Shown here: positions 1 through 9,300 of the stretch, in pieces
Numbering within the stretch: the stretch's first letter is position 1
Layout of the letters: each line of letters opens with the position of its first letter
NCBI RefSeq assembly: GCF_945890115.1
Contig: NZ_CAMDCK010000009.1
Coordinates: 1 to 64,000, forward strand
From: Sphingorhabdus sp. EL138
GTDB lineage: Bacteria; Pseudomonadota; Alphaproteobacteria; Sphingomonadales; Sphingomonadaceae
Direction of reading: 5' to 3'
DNA length: 64,000 nt
Program-made: the position numbers and the translations under genes
Notes under the pieces: generated by a model
The model's database searches: none
What the model was told of the DNA's origin: nothing
Seen by the model: only the letters and a program-made list of their open reading frames with translations

Positions 1-216
1 GTTGCGGGTCCCGCAATGGCCTGGTTCAGACGGTTTGTCCGGCGTCCGGAACAGCGTCATCACTGGACGAAATGGAGTACGCCAGCGCTTGTCTTTTTGC
101 GCTTTCGTCCAGATCCGCGTTCGGCCACCGCTCTTCGGCGCGCTGACCCATATTGGTTTCACCGATATAAGGAACTTGGAACGCGTGACGGCGTTACCCG
201 AAATATTGTGCTTTAA
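1..216 (+). CDS. nadD: Nicotinate-nucleotide adenylyltransferase, C-terminal fragment
   Basis: This is the last 71 codons of a gene that starts before the window. NadD adenylates nicotinate mononucleotide in cytoplasmic NAD synthesis. The visible tail has the features I associate with sphingomonad NadD C-termini: a Trp/Arg-rich stretch, then a LRFRPDPRSAT-like segment, then ADPYWFHRYK. The catalytic N-terminal HxGH region is outside the window. It ends 9 bases before rsfS, its usual alphaproteobacterial partner, and the two are probably cotranscribed. The overlapping frame at 2..229 gives no recognisable protein. Confidence 0.75.
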   Translation, partial: VAGPAMAWFRRFVRRPEQRHHWTKWSTPALVFLRFRPDPRSATALRRADPYWFHRYKELGTRDGVTRNIVL

Positions 217-225
217 GGAGCCATC

Positions 226-624
226 TTGATCGACACTGCATCCGTTCCTGCGCCGACCGCAAAGTCCAAGGAACCCACATTGACCCCCGACGCGTTGCAC
301 GCGTTGATTCTCCAATCGCTCGACGATGATCAGGCGCAGGAGGTGGTTACCATCCCGCTTGAGGGCAAAAGCAACATTGCCGACCATATGGTCGTCGCAT
401 CTGGCCGTTCGTCGCGCCAAGTCGCATCAATGGCGCAGAAATTGGCCGAGCGCATCAAAAAGGCTGGCCGTCATGCCCGCATTGAAGGTCTGCCGTCGGC
501 GGATTGGGTGTTGATTGATGCCGAAGATGTCATTGTGCATCTGTTCCGCCCCGAAGTCCGCAGCTTCTACAATTTGGAACGCATGTGGGCCTTTGGCGAC
601 GCGCCCGAAGTCGCGTCGCAATAA
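226..624 (+). CDS. rsfS: Ribosomal silencing factor RsfS
   Basis: The 132-residue product matches the RsfS/Iojap family. The conserved core is clear: an ALDDDQAQEVV-like start of the domain, then GKSNIADHMVVASGRS, then the DWVLIDAEDVIVHLFRPE segment near the end. RsfS binds uL14 on the large ribosomal subunit and blocks subunit joining in poor growth conditions. The start is a TTG at 226, chosen because AAGGAG lies 8 bases upstream and no ATG fits. The N-terminal 25 residues before the domain are Ala/Pro/Lys-rich and probably disordered. It lies between nadD and rlmH. Confidence 0.93.
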   Translation: MIDTASVPAPTAKSKEPTLTPDALHALILQSLDDDQAQEVVTIPLEGKSNIADHMVVASGRSSRQVASMAQKLAERIKKAGRHARIEGLPSADWVLIDAEDVIVHLFRPEVRSFYNLERMWAFGDAPEVASQ

Positions 625-648
625 GACCGATTGCCCGCGCCGATGGCG

Positions 649-1086
649 ATGCGCCTGCACATCATCGCACGCGGCAAGATTGGCCGTTCCCCGGAATCGG
701 CACTGGTCGACCGTTATCTGAAACGGATTAGCTGGCCGACCAAGCATAGCGAACTGCCTGACACGCCCGATAAGGGGCGCGGCGGTGAGCTTCCGGCGTC
801 GGACAGCCCTTATAAAACCATCATGTTGGATGAAAAGGGCGCGCAGCTCAGCTCGGTTGAACTGGCGCGCTTGTTGGAACGCTGGCGTGACGACGGCGTG
901 CGCGAAGTGCGCTTTCTCATCGGCGCAGCCGACGGCTTTGATGATACGGCGCGCGCAGGCGCCGACAAGCTGATCGCCTTTGGCAAGGCAACTTGGCCAC
1001 ATTTAATGGCCCGCGCGATGCTGGCCGAACAATTGTTCCGCGCGACATCGATTATCGCCAACCATCCTTATCATCGTGAAGGATGA
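649..1086 (+). CDS. rlmH: 23S rRNA (pseudouridine1915-N3)-methyltransferase RlmH
   Basis: This SPOUT-class methyltransferase methylates pseudouridine 1915 in helix 69 of 23S rRNA. The product is 145 residues, close to the usual 150 or so. The N-terminus MRLHIIARGKIGRSPE, the LDEKGAQLSS segment and the FLIGAADGFD motif (SAM-binding knot) are all present, and the ending in HPYHREG is typical. ATG codons at 643 and 649 are both possible; 649 gives the family-like N-terminus. Its stop overlaps an ATG of the ctpA frame (ATGA at 1083), so the genes may be coupled. Confidence 0.93.
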   Translation: MRLHIIARGKIGRSPESALVDRYLKRISWPTKHSELPDTPDKGRGGELPASDSPYKTIMLDEKGAQLSSVELARLLERWRDDGVREVRFLIGAADGFDDTARAGADKLIAFGKATWPHLMARAMLAEQLFRATSIIANHPYHREG

Positions 1087-1169
1087 CGGCCCTGCGCTTT
1101 GCAAAGCTGCTTTCACACTGGGTTAAGGCGAGATATAGCAGCAACAATATGATGAAATGGACATTATCT

Positions 1170-2537
1170 ATGAAGAACCGTTTGCTGCCCGCCACCCTTG
1201 CTATTGTCGCGGCAATAGCTGTGCCCGGCACGGTGCTCGTTGCGCAAAATATGCAGCAACAGCAATATGACGCGCAGCAGATTGAGGATCTTGACGAATT
1301 CCTCGCTGTCTATCGCAAAGTCAAATCCAGCTATGTTGACAAGGTCGATGACAAAAAATTGATGGAAGGCGCGATTCAGGGGATGCTGTCCAGCCTTGAT
1401 CCGCACAGCGGTTTTCTGGATCGCTCCGATTTCAATTCACTGCGGACGCAAATTGAGGGCGAATATGGCGGTCTTGGGCTTTCGGTAACGCTTGAGGATG
1501 AAGCGGTGAAGGTCATCGCGCCGACGAAGGACACGCCCGCCGACAAAGCAGGTATCAAGTCTGGCGACTTTATCACGCATCTCGACGGCAAGCTGATTGT
1601 CGGCGGCACCTTGGACGAAGCGGTGGAAGCCATGCGCGGCGCTCCGGGTACAATGATTAAGCTCACCATCTTCCGGCCTGGCCGCGATGGGCCCTTTGAC
1701 GTGACGTTGACGCGGGCGATTATCGACCTGAAACCCGTGCAATGGGAAGTGAAAGACCGCATCGGCATTATCTCCGTCACCGGCTTTTCCGAAAAGACCG
1801 GTGCCGACGTTGTTGCCGCAGTGGCGGGTATCAAGAAGAGTGTGGGCGGCAATCCGTTGGGTTATATCATTGACTTACGCTCCAACCCGGGCGGCATATT
1901 GGATGAGGCGGTTGTCGTATCCGACGCGTTTTTGACGAAGGGCGAGATTGTGTCCGAACGGGGCCGTGATCCCCGCAATGTGGACCGCTGGTGGGCCGAA
2001 CGCGCCGTGCCCGGTGACGTGACCGGCGGCGCGCCGATCATTGTGTTGGTCGATGCGGGTTCGGCTTCGGCTTCCGAAATTGTTGCAGGCGCCTTGCAAG
2101 ACCATCACCGCGCCCTCGTCATGGGGGAACGCAGCTTTGGCAAGGGATCGGTGCAGAATGTCCTGCCCCTGACGCGCGACACGGGATTGCGCCTAACCGT
2201 CGCGCGTTACCATTTGCCATCGGGCCGTTCGGTGCAGGAAGGCGGTATCAAGCCTGATATTCGCGTGCCCCAGTTGACGGACCCTGATTATAAAAGCCGC
2301 GTGTCGATCCGCGAATCTGACCTGCGCCGTCATTTGGTCAATGAATTGAAAGACAATGATAAGGATCTGGAACAAGACATCACCGACGATCCGCGCTTCG
2401 CCATGACAACCGAGCAGTTGAAGGCAAAGGGGATTGAGGATTTCCAACTCTATTACGCCATGGAAACACTGCAACGGCTTGGACCCCGGACGATGAAGCT
2501 TGCAGCAAAGCCGGTGAAGGGCAAAGCTAAGAATTGA
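1170..2537 (+). CDS. ctpA: C-terminal processing peptidase, S41 family
   Basis: From the ATG at 1170 the protein has 455 residues: a signal-type N-terminus (KNR followed by about 20 hydrophobic residues), a PDZ domain at about 85-180 and an S41 protease core at about 195-390. The catalytic Ser lies in GSASASE (about 298-302) and the Lys in FGKGSVQ (about 325). Such periplasmic proteases trim cell-envelope proteins and peptidoglycan hydrolase regulators. The frame is open from an ATG at 1083 that overlaps the rlmH stop, and ATGs at 1149 and 1152 are also in frame. I prefer 1170 because it gives a compact signal peptide, but no start has a strong ribosome site. Confidence 0.9.
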   Translation: MKNRLLPATLAIVAAIAVPGTVLVAQNMQQQQYDAQQIEDLDEFLAVYRKVKSSYVDKVDDKKLMEGAIQGMLSSLDPHSGFLDRSDFNSLRTQIEGEYGGLGLSVTLEDEAVKVIAPTKDTPADKAGIKSGDFITHLDGKLIVGGTLDEAVEAMRGAPGTMIKLTIFRPGRDGPFDVTLTRAIIDLKPVQWEVKDRIGIISVTGFSEKTGADVVAAVAGIKKSVGGNPLGYIIDLRSNPGGILDEAVVVSDAFLTKGEIVSERGRDPRNVDRWWAERAVPGDVTGGAPIIVLVDAGSASASEIVAGALQDHHRALVMGERSFGKGSVQNVLPLTRDTGLRLTVARYHLPSGRSVQEGGIKPDIRVPQLTDPDYKSRVSIRESDLRRHLVNELKDNDKDLEQDITDDPRFAMTTEQLKAKGIEDFQLYYAMETLQRLGPRTMKLAAKPVKGKAKN

Positions 2538-2559
2538 GGGTGACGGTGTAGGTGGTTTT

Positions 2560-2700
2560 TGGTCATCCCGCCTTCGCGGGGATAACGAGTTTGGTTCAGG
2601 ATGACGAATTTGCCTCCCACACCCCGTCATCCTGAACTTGTTTCAGCATCCATCGCGCAGCAAACTCTGGGTATCCATCGTGCAGGATGACGGTTTGGGG
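2560..2700. repeat. Intergenic hairpin repeats between ctpA and dsbB
   Basis: The 229-base gap holds no gene. At about 2562-2580 there is a short CCCGCCTTCGCGGGGA hairpin. At 2624-2634 and 2683-2693 the 11-base arms CCGTCATCCTG and CAGGATGACGG face each other around a GAACTTGTTTCAG core. The same core recurs near 26120, 29161 and 30340, so this is a dispersed family of short palindromic elements. None has a T-run that would make it a clear terminator. Confidence 0.7.
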
Positions 2701-2766
2701 GAGAGTGGCACCATGGGGTCACTTACAACTTGCTTCAACATGACACTTCTCTAGATATAACCATAT

Positions 2767-3246
2767 ATGACACCAAAATTCGATAAGGCCCATTGGTTGG
2801 CATTTTTGCTTCCCGCTGCGTTGCTCGGGGGCGCTTATGGGTCGCAATATATTGGTGGGCTTTTCCCGTGCGAAATGTGTTGGTGGCAGCGTTATCCGCA
2901 TTTTGCCGCCGTGGCGATTGCGCTGGTCGCCTTTGGCGTCAGCAACGCTGGCTATCGCAACGCCTTGGTCGCTTTGGCGGCATTGGCGATTGCCAGCAGC
3001 GGCCTGATTGGCGGGTTTCATGCGGGTGTGGAATATGGCTATTGGGAAGGGCTGACCGCTTGCACCGCGACAATTTCGGGCAGCGGGGAGGATTTGCTCC
3101 GGTCGATTATGAACGCCCCCTTAGTGCGTTGTGACGTTGCGCCGTGGAGCTTATTTGGCATTTCGCTTGCGGGGTATAATTTTCTCTTGTCGTTCGGCGG
3201 TGCAATGCTCATCTTGGCAATGATATGGCGCCGCAAGAAACTCTGA
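2767..3246 (+). CDS. dsbB: Disulfide bond formation protein DsbB family
   Basis: The 159-residue inner-membrane protein has four predicted membrane segments. It has the two periplasmic cysteine pairs of DsbB: CEMC at 35-38 and Cys99/Cys122 in the second loop. DsbB reoxidises DsbA and passes electrons to quinone. It is somewhat shorter than the E. coli protein, as is usual in alphaproteobacteria. The last 22 bases overlap the start of coq7, so translation is probably coupled. A quinone-linked neighbour fits its need for ubiquinone, though that may be chance. Confidence 0.9.
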   Translation: MTPKFDKAHWLAFLLPAALLGGAYGSQYIGGLFPCEMCWWQRYPHFAAVAIALVAFGVSNAGYRNALVALAALAIASSGLIGGFHAGVEYGYWEGLTACTATISGSGEDLLRSIMNAPLVRCDVAPWSLFGISLAGYNFLLSFGGAMLILAMIWRRKKL

Positions 3247-3773
3247 AAACCTCCGCGCAGCGGACACGGGCAATGGAACGCATGATCCGCGTGAACCAAG
3301 CGGGCGAGTTTGGCGCGAAACGGATTTACGCCGGGCAGCTTGCGGTGATGGGTGATCGCACGCCTGCGGCGCGCAGCATCGCGCATATGGCCGAACAAGA
3401 AGAGCGCCACCTCAACGCCTTTGACAAAATGATGGCCGAACGCGGCGTCCGCCCCACGGCGTTGCACCCGATCTGGAATGTCGCGGGCTTTGCGCTTGGC
3501 GCTGTATCTGCGGCAATTGGGCCGGAGGCCGCCATGGCCTGCACTGTTGCCGTCGAAACCGAAATCGACCGCCATTATGGCGAACAACTTGCCGAAATTG
3601 GCGACAGTGACCCCGAACTATCGGCGATGATTTTGGATTTCCAAGCCGACGAATTGGAACATAAGGCCACGGCCTTGGCGCAAGGCGCGGAACGTGCGCC
3701 TGCCTATCCGTTGATGAGCGCGTTGGTCCGCATAAGTTGCCGCACCGCCATTGCTGTGTCGAAACATATATAG
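3225..3773 (+). CDS. coq7: Demethoxyubiquinone hydroxylase Coq7
   Basis: This ferritin-like di-iron monooxygenase carries out the last hydroxylation in ubiquinone synthesis. The 182 residues show the expected carboxylate/His ligand pattern: VNQAGEFGAKRIY at the start, AEQEERHL (ExxH), VETEIDRHY, then ADELEHK (ExxH) near the end. The ATG at 3225 lies inside the end of dsbB in another frame; the next in-frame Met (near residue 17) would cut into the domain start less comfortably but cannot be excluded. Membrane-peripheral location is expected from the family. Confidence 0.93.
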   Translation: MAPQETLKTSAQRTRAMERMIRVNQAGEFGAKRIYAGQLAVMGDRTPAARSIAHMAEQEERHLNAFDKMMAERGVRPTALHPIWNVAGFALGAVSAAIGPEAAMACTVAVETEIDRHYGEQLAEIGDSDPELSAMILDFQADELEHKATALAQGAERAPAYPLMSALVRISCRTAIAVSKHI

Positions 3774-3837
3774 GCTTCATACAGCATTCAGCCTGCAATG
3801 TTCAAAAGCAGGCAAACAGTGATTTGGAGATGATCTC

Positions 3838-4425
3838 GTGAAAGCAATGACCAGAATTTCGCTCGCGAGCATCGCCTTGATGCTATCGGTTCAGGCATCG
3901 GCGCAGGATATGCCAGCTGCGAAGTCTGGTGATGAAAAAATCAATCAGCTTATTATTTATGGCGACGACAAATGCCCCGAAAGCGTTGGGGATGAAATTG
4001 TCGTCTGCGCCCGTATGGGGGAGGCGGACCGCTATCGCATTCCGACCAGCTTGCGCGCCGACCCCAATGACCGGCGCAACGAAGCCATGTCAGAGCGGAT
4101 TAAATCTTACGAATATGTCGCGGCAAGCGGGACGATGAGCTGCTCACCATCTGGCGCGGGCGGTTTTACTGGCTGCGGCTTGGCGGAGATTAACAAGGCT
4201 TATGCCGAAAAGGCACAAGACCCCGGCATCACTTTTGGTCGCTTGATCGCCGCTGAGCGCGCTAAGCGTATGGCAGGGATCGATGCCGAAGCCGCCGAAG
4301 TGGAAGCGCGCGTCGTGGACTTTGAAAAAGGCCGCGCCGAACGGGAAGCCAAGTTGCAGGCCGAGCTGGACGCCAAAGAAGCGGCCAGCGTCGATGCCGA
4401 GCCGCTGCCTCAACCAAAAGGCTAA
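3838..4425 (+). CDS. Secreted hypothetical protein
   Basis: I do not recognise a characterised family. The 195-residue product starts with a clear signal peptide ending SVQASAQ. The mature part has a Cys pair region (DKCPESVGDEIVVCARM) and a second pair near SCSPSGAGGFTGC. The last 60 residues are rich in Glu, Ala and Lys and look helical. I recall similar Cys-containing secreted proteins as common and uncharacterised in sphingomonads. The start is a GTG at 3838 preceded by GGAGATGATC. It stands alone, 64 bases after coq7 and convergent with the next gene. Confidence 0.75.
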   Translation: MKAMTRISLASIALMLSVQASAQDMPAAKSGDEKINQLIIYGDDKCPESVGDEIVVCARMGEADRYRIPTSLRADPNDRRNEAMSERIKSYEYVAASGTMSCSPSGAGGFTGCGLAEINKAYAEKAQDPGITFGRLIAAERAKRMAGIDAEAAEVEARVVDFEKGRAEREAKLQAELDAKEAASVDAEPLPQPKG

Positions 4426-4426
4426 A

Positions 4427-6178
4427 TCAGCTCTTTGCCTTTTCCGCCGCGACCCAGTCCTTGATTTGCTGCTCAAGCACGTCGAGCGGCACGGACCCTT
4501 GCCCAAGCACGGCGTCATGGAACGCGGCCAGATCAAATTTCGGCCCGAGTTCCTTGGTCGCCATATCGCGCAATGCGCGGATTTTCAGTTCGCCCAATTT
4601 GTAAGCGAGCGCTTGACCCGGCCAACTGATATAGCGGTTCACCTCCGCCTCGATATTCGCGGCGGACAAAGCGCTGTTGTCGGTCATGAAGGCGATGGCC
4701 TGCTGTTTGCTCCAACCTTTGGCATGAATGCCGGTGTCGACCACCAAGCGGCATGCACGCCACATTTCATAGGACAGCCGCCCCATATCTTTGGCAGGGG
4801 TGTCATATAGCCCCATTTCGATACCAAGCCGTTCGGAATATAGCCCCCAGCCTTCGGTAAAAGCGGTGAACGACGCGCCATATTTGCGGAAATTGGACAA
4901 GGGCAGCTCCTGCTGCAACGCGATCTGATGATGATGCCCTGGCACCCCTTCATGCACCGACAGCGCCGGAATTTCCCAGAATGGGCGCTGGCTCAGTTTC
5001 GAGGTGTTGACAAAATAGGTGCCGGATATCCCAATTTCGGGCGACCCTGGATTATAATAAGCTGTGGTCGTACCTTCTGCAGTTTCCGCCGGAATTTCTC
5101 TTATACCATATGGCAGGCGGGGCAGACGTCCGAACAGGCTTGGCATTTTGCCATCGATGATCTTTGTCACCCGCGCGACCTTCTCCATCAGCTCCTCCGG
5201 CGTTTTGGCATAATATTGCGGGTCGGTACGCAGATGTTCAATGAACGCTTCGCGGCTGGGATAGCCTGCCTTTTGCGCGACCTCGACCATTTCGGCGCGA
5301 ATGCGGGATACTTCGCTGAGGCCAATCTGGTGGATTTGCTCTGCGGTCAGGTTGGTCGTGGTTTCTTCGCGGATGCGAAAGGCGTAATAAGCCGCGCCAT
5401 TCGGCTGCGCGGACACGCCGGGGGCCTTGGCACAAGCGGGCTTGTAGCTTGCGGTGTACCATGCCAACTGCTTGGCCAGCGCCGGATGAATGATGTTTCT
5501 GATCGTTGCCTCGGCATTAGCCGCCAGCGCCGCAAAGTCGCTTTCCGAAATGCCGGCGGGACGCTTTGCCGCATAAGGGCCGTAAAAACGCGACTGGCGA
5601 ATGTCGGATGTGATAAGTCCGCTGACCGTCCCTTCAAATCCCGTCAGTGTTTCGCAAGGCTGCGTAAATTTGCCCTTAATGGCGACATTGGCGACCGCGA
5701 TATTCTCGTCATTGACGCGGCTATATTGCGCGAGACGCGCATTATAGCTTTCAAAATCCGTCTTGGTCTTGAACGGCAAGTTGCGCGACATTCTGGCGAG
5801 TTGTTGGTGCCAGCTTGAATAAGTGGTGAAGTTGATAGCGCGCTGACCGAACTGATTGCCTTCGATGGTGGACATTAATGACCGCCTTAATATGCCCGCC
5901 TCCACCTTTGATGCTGCACGCAATGCATTTGCGGGAATGGCATCCAAACGGGCGAGGAACTGTGCGGCATCGGCGGCTCTGCGGTCCTGCGCCGCCAGCG
6001 TATACTCGCCCAGCTCTTGGGCATAAGCATTCACGCCCAGCGCGCTGGCGTAGACAGGCGCCTCTTTCAATGTCGTCGCCCAGACGTCCTCCACCAAAAT
6101 GGTGAGATCATCATTAGCATCGGCAAAAGCTGGCGCCGAAAGCGCAAATAAGGATCCGGCGATTAACAGGCTACGCAT
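4427..6178 (-). CDS. DUF885 family periplasmic protein, metallopeptidase-like
   Basis: This is a 583-residue DUF885 protein. The motif HEGVPGHHHQ, near residue 400, resembles the HExxH zinc site of metallopeptidases, and FTEGWGLYSE follows about 35 residues later and may supply another ligand. Physiological substrates are unknown; related proteins are usually annotated as putative periplasmic peptidases. The start at 6178 gives a clean signal peptide (MRSLLIAGSLFALSAPAFA); a longer frame to 6235 adds 19 residues ahead of it and is less likely. It stands alone, convergent with the secreted protein gene to its left. Confidence 0.88.
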   Translation of the reverse strand: MRSLLIAGSLFALSAPAFADANDDLTILVEDVWATTLKEAPVYASALGVNAYAQELGEYTLAAQDRRAADAAQFLARLDAIPANALRAASKVEAGILRRSLMSTIEGNQFGQRAINFTTYSSWHQQLARMSRNLPFKTKTDFESYNARLAQYSRVNDENIAVANVAIKGKFTQPCETLTGFEGTVSGLITSDIRQSRFYGPYAAKRPAGISESDFAALAANAEATIRNIIHPALAKQLAWYTASYKPACAKAPGVSAQPNGAAYYAFRIREETTTNLTAEQIHQIGLSEVSRIRAEMVEVAQKAGYPSREAFIEHLRTDPQYYAKTPEELMEKVARVTKIIDGKMPSLFGRLPRLPYGIREIPAETAEGTTTAYYNPGSPEIGISGTYFVNTSKLSQRPFWEIPALSVHEGVPGHHHQIALQQELPLSNFRKYGASFTAFTEGWGLYSERLGIEMGLYDTPAKDMGRLSYEMWRACRLVVDTGIHAKGWSKQQAIAFMTDNSALSAANIEAEVNRYISWPGQALAYKLGELKIRALRDMATKELGPKFDLAAFHDAVLGQGSVPLDVLEQQIKDWVAAEKAKS

Positions 6179-6320
6179 AAATAAAGCTTCTCCATCACAA
6201 CTTGAAGTGACGAATAAAGCAGGGAAAGCGGCCATTGGCTAGCGGCGATTCCCAATATATATGCGGCTTGGTGGCCTGTGTGCAGGCTGAACAACGATGC
6301 CCAGCCTGCCGCAGTTCTTT

Positions 6321-9300
6321 TTACTCGGCGGCTTCCAACGCCTCATGGTCGGACAGTGGCTGGCTCAGCCGCGTGAGCATTTCCTTTGGACAAATCTGCC
6401 AAAACTCGCCGCGCCTGCGGTCCCAATCTTCAATGATTGATTTCGACCAAGCGCTGTCAGTTGTCCGCGCATGTTCGGTGATCAGGGCCTTCAGCGCATC
6501 TTCCCAATAGCCACTGTCAAGGCGCTGCCATATGATGCTGTCTGGATTTGCCATTTGGGTGAAGTCGCGTTCGGTATCGAGCACGAACGCCATGCCGCCC
6601 GTCATGCCCGCACCAAAATTGCTACCGACCTTGCCTAAGATAACCGCCATGCCGCCGGTCATATATTCAAGGCCATTGGACCCGCAGCCTTCAACCACGA
6701 CATGTGCGCCGGAATTACGGACCGCAAAACGTTCCCCAGCTTGTCCTGCCGCGAACAAATGGCCGGATGTTGCGCCATAAAGCACGGTGTTGCCGATGAT
6801 GCTATTTTGCTGGCTAGTCAACGGGCTGCTGACTGTTGGACGTACGATGATCGTCCCGCCCGACAGTCCCTTGCCGACATAGTCATTGGCATCGCCAAAG
6901 ACTTCCAAGGTGATGCCTTGGCACAAAAATGCGCCAAGTGACTGTCCAGCGGAGCCCCGCAAACGGACATGGACATGCCCTTCGGCTAGGCCCTTCATGC
7001 CATATAGCCGCGTGATTTCAGAGCTCAGCCTTGTGCCCACCGCACGGTGCGTGTTGCGGACATTGTAGGTGAGCTGCATCTTCTCACGCCGTTCAAACAC
7101 GGGCCGCGCGTCATGGATCATTTGCGCATCAAGGCTATCGGGCACTTCATTGCGGAAGGTCGGGATGCTGAAACGACGCGCGCTGTCAGGCGCATCGACC
7201 TTGGCCAAAATCGGGTTGAGGTCGAGATCATCAAGATGCTCGGCCCCGCGGCTGACCTGCCGAAGTAGCTCTGTGCGGCCAATGACATCATTAAGGCTGC
7301 GATAGCCAAGCTTCGCCAATATCTCGCGCACTTCTTCGGCAATGAAGGTCATCAGGTTAATGACCTTTTCCGGTGTGCCGGTAAATTTCTTGCGCAAGGC
7401 TTCGTCCTGAACGCACACGCCCACGGGGCAGGTGTTCGAATGGCATTGCCGCACCATGATACAGCCCATGGCGACAAGGCTGAGCGTGCCAATGCCAAAT
7501 TCTTCGGCGCCCAATATAGCAGCGATCACAATGTCGCGTCCGGTTTTCAGACCGCCATCGGTACGCAGTTTTACACGATGACGAAGGCCGTTGAGCGTGA
7601 GCACTTGGTTCGCCTCTGACAGGCCCATTTCCCATGGCGTGCCGGCATATTTGATGCTGGTTTGCGGACTTGCGCCCGTGCCGCCGACATTGCCGGAGAT
7701 CAGGATGACATCGGCATGCGCCTTGGCCACGCCTGCTGCAATGGTGCCGATGCCCGCCGCACTGACAAGCTTCACACAGACCCGCGCGCGCGGGTTGATT
7801 TGCTTGAGGTCGTAAATCAACTGCGCCAGATCTTCGATTGAGTAAATGTCGTGATGCGGCGGCGGTGAAATCAACGTCACGCCTGGCGTCGAATGCCGCA
7901 GACGCGCGATCATTTCAGTCACCTTGAAACCGGGCAATTGCCCACCTTCGCCGGGCTTTGCGCCCTGTGCGACCTTGATTTCAATTTCCTCGCATGCGCC
8001 CAGATATTCGGCGGTCACGCCAAAGCGGCCACTGGCGACCTGCTTGATGACGCTATTGGCATTGTCGCCATTTTCATAGGGCTTGAAACGCTTGCTGTCC
8101 TCGCCGCCTTCCCCCGACACGGCCTTTGCGCCGATGCGGTTCATGGCAATCGCCAATGTTTCATGTGCCTCTGGCGACAGCGCGCCAAGCGACATTCCGG
8201 GCGTGACAAAACGCTTTCGGATTTCGGTGATGGCCTCAACCTCGTCAATCGCGACCGGCTCTTTGGCGAAATTGAATTCGAGCAAATCGCGCAAGTAAAT
8301 GGGCGGCAATTCCTTCACGCCTTGCGCAAATTGGGTGTAGGTTGAATAGCTATCATTCGCGACTGAGCTTTGCAGCAAATGCATCAGGCCAGCGGAATAC
8401 GCATGTTCTTCGCCGCCGTCGCGTTGCTTGTAAAATCCGCCGACGGGCAGGCGGGCCACGGCAGCATCGAACGCGTCATCATGACGGTCGCGGGCGTTGA
8501 CATATAATGAGTGATATCCTTCGCCCGAAATTTTGTTCGGCATGCCGGGGAAGAAGTCGTTGACCAATGCGCGTGACAGGCCAACCGCCTCAAAATTATA
8601 ACCGCCACGGTAGCTGGAGATAACGGCAATGCCCATTTTGGACATGATCTTCAGCAGACCTTCGTTAATCGCGGTGCGGTAATTTTCGACCGCTTGCGTC
8701 AAGCTATAGCCATCAAGTAAGCCGCGTCCATGCCGGTCGGCAATCACCGCTTCGGCAAGATAGGCGTTAACTGTGGTCGCGCCGACGCCGATGAGCACGG
8801 CAAAATAATGCGTGTCCAAGCATTCGGCGGAACGGACATTGATCGACGAATAACTGCGCAGGCCATTGCGCACCAAATGCGTGTGCACAGCGGCGGCGGC
8901 GAGGATCATCGCGATACCGACGCGATCCGCGCTGATATTTTCATCGGTCAGGAACAGTTCGGATTTGCCCATGCGTACTGCGGCTACCGCTTCTTCGCGA
9001 ATACGCGTTATCGCGGCCCGCAGGCCCTCTTGCCCGGTCGAGATATCATAAGTGCAATCAATGTCGGCACCCAATGGCCCGAACGCGGCCTTCAGCCGGC
9101 GCCAATCGCGCGCCGTTAGGACTGGGCTGTCCAGCACCAAGACATCCGCATTCTGGCTCTTTTCCTCCAGGATATTGGCAAGGTTGGAAAAGCGCGTTTT
9201 CAGGCTCATCACATGCCGTTCGCGCAAGCTGTCGATGGGCGGGTTGGTGACTTGGCTGAAATTCTGGCGGAAGAATTGGCTGATCAGGCGCGGCTTATCG

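Noticed and set aside
4928-5818. A 296-codon plus-strand frame inside the DUF885 gene
   Set aside because: Antisense shadow of a well-supported gene.
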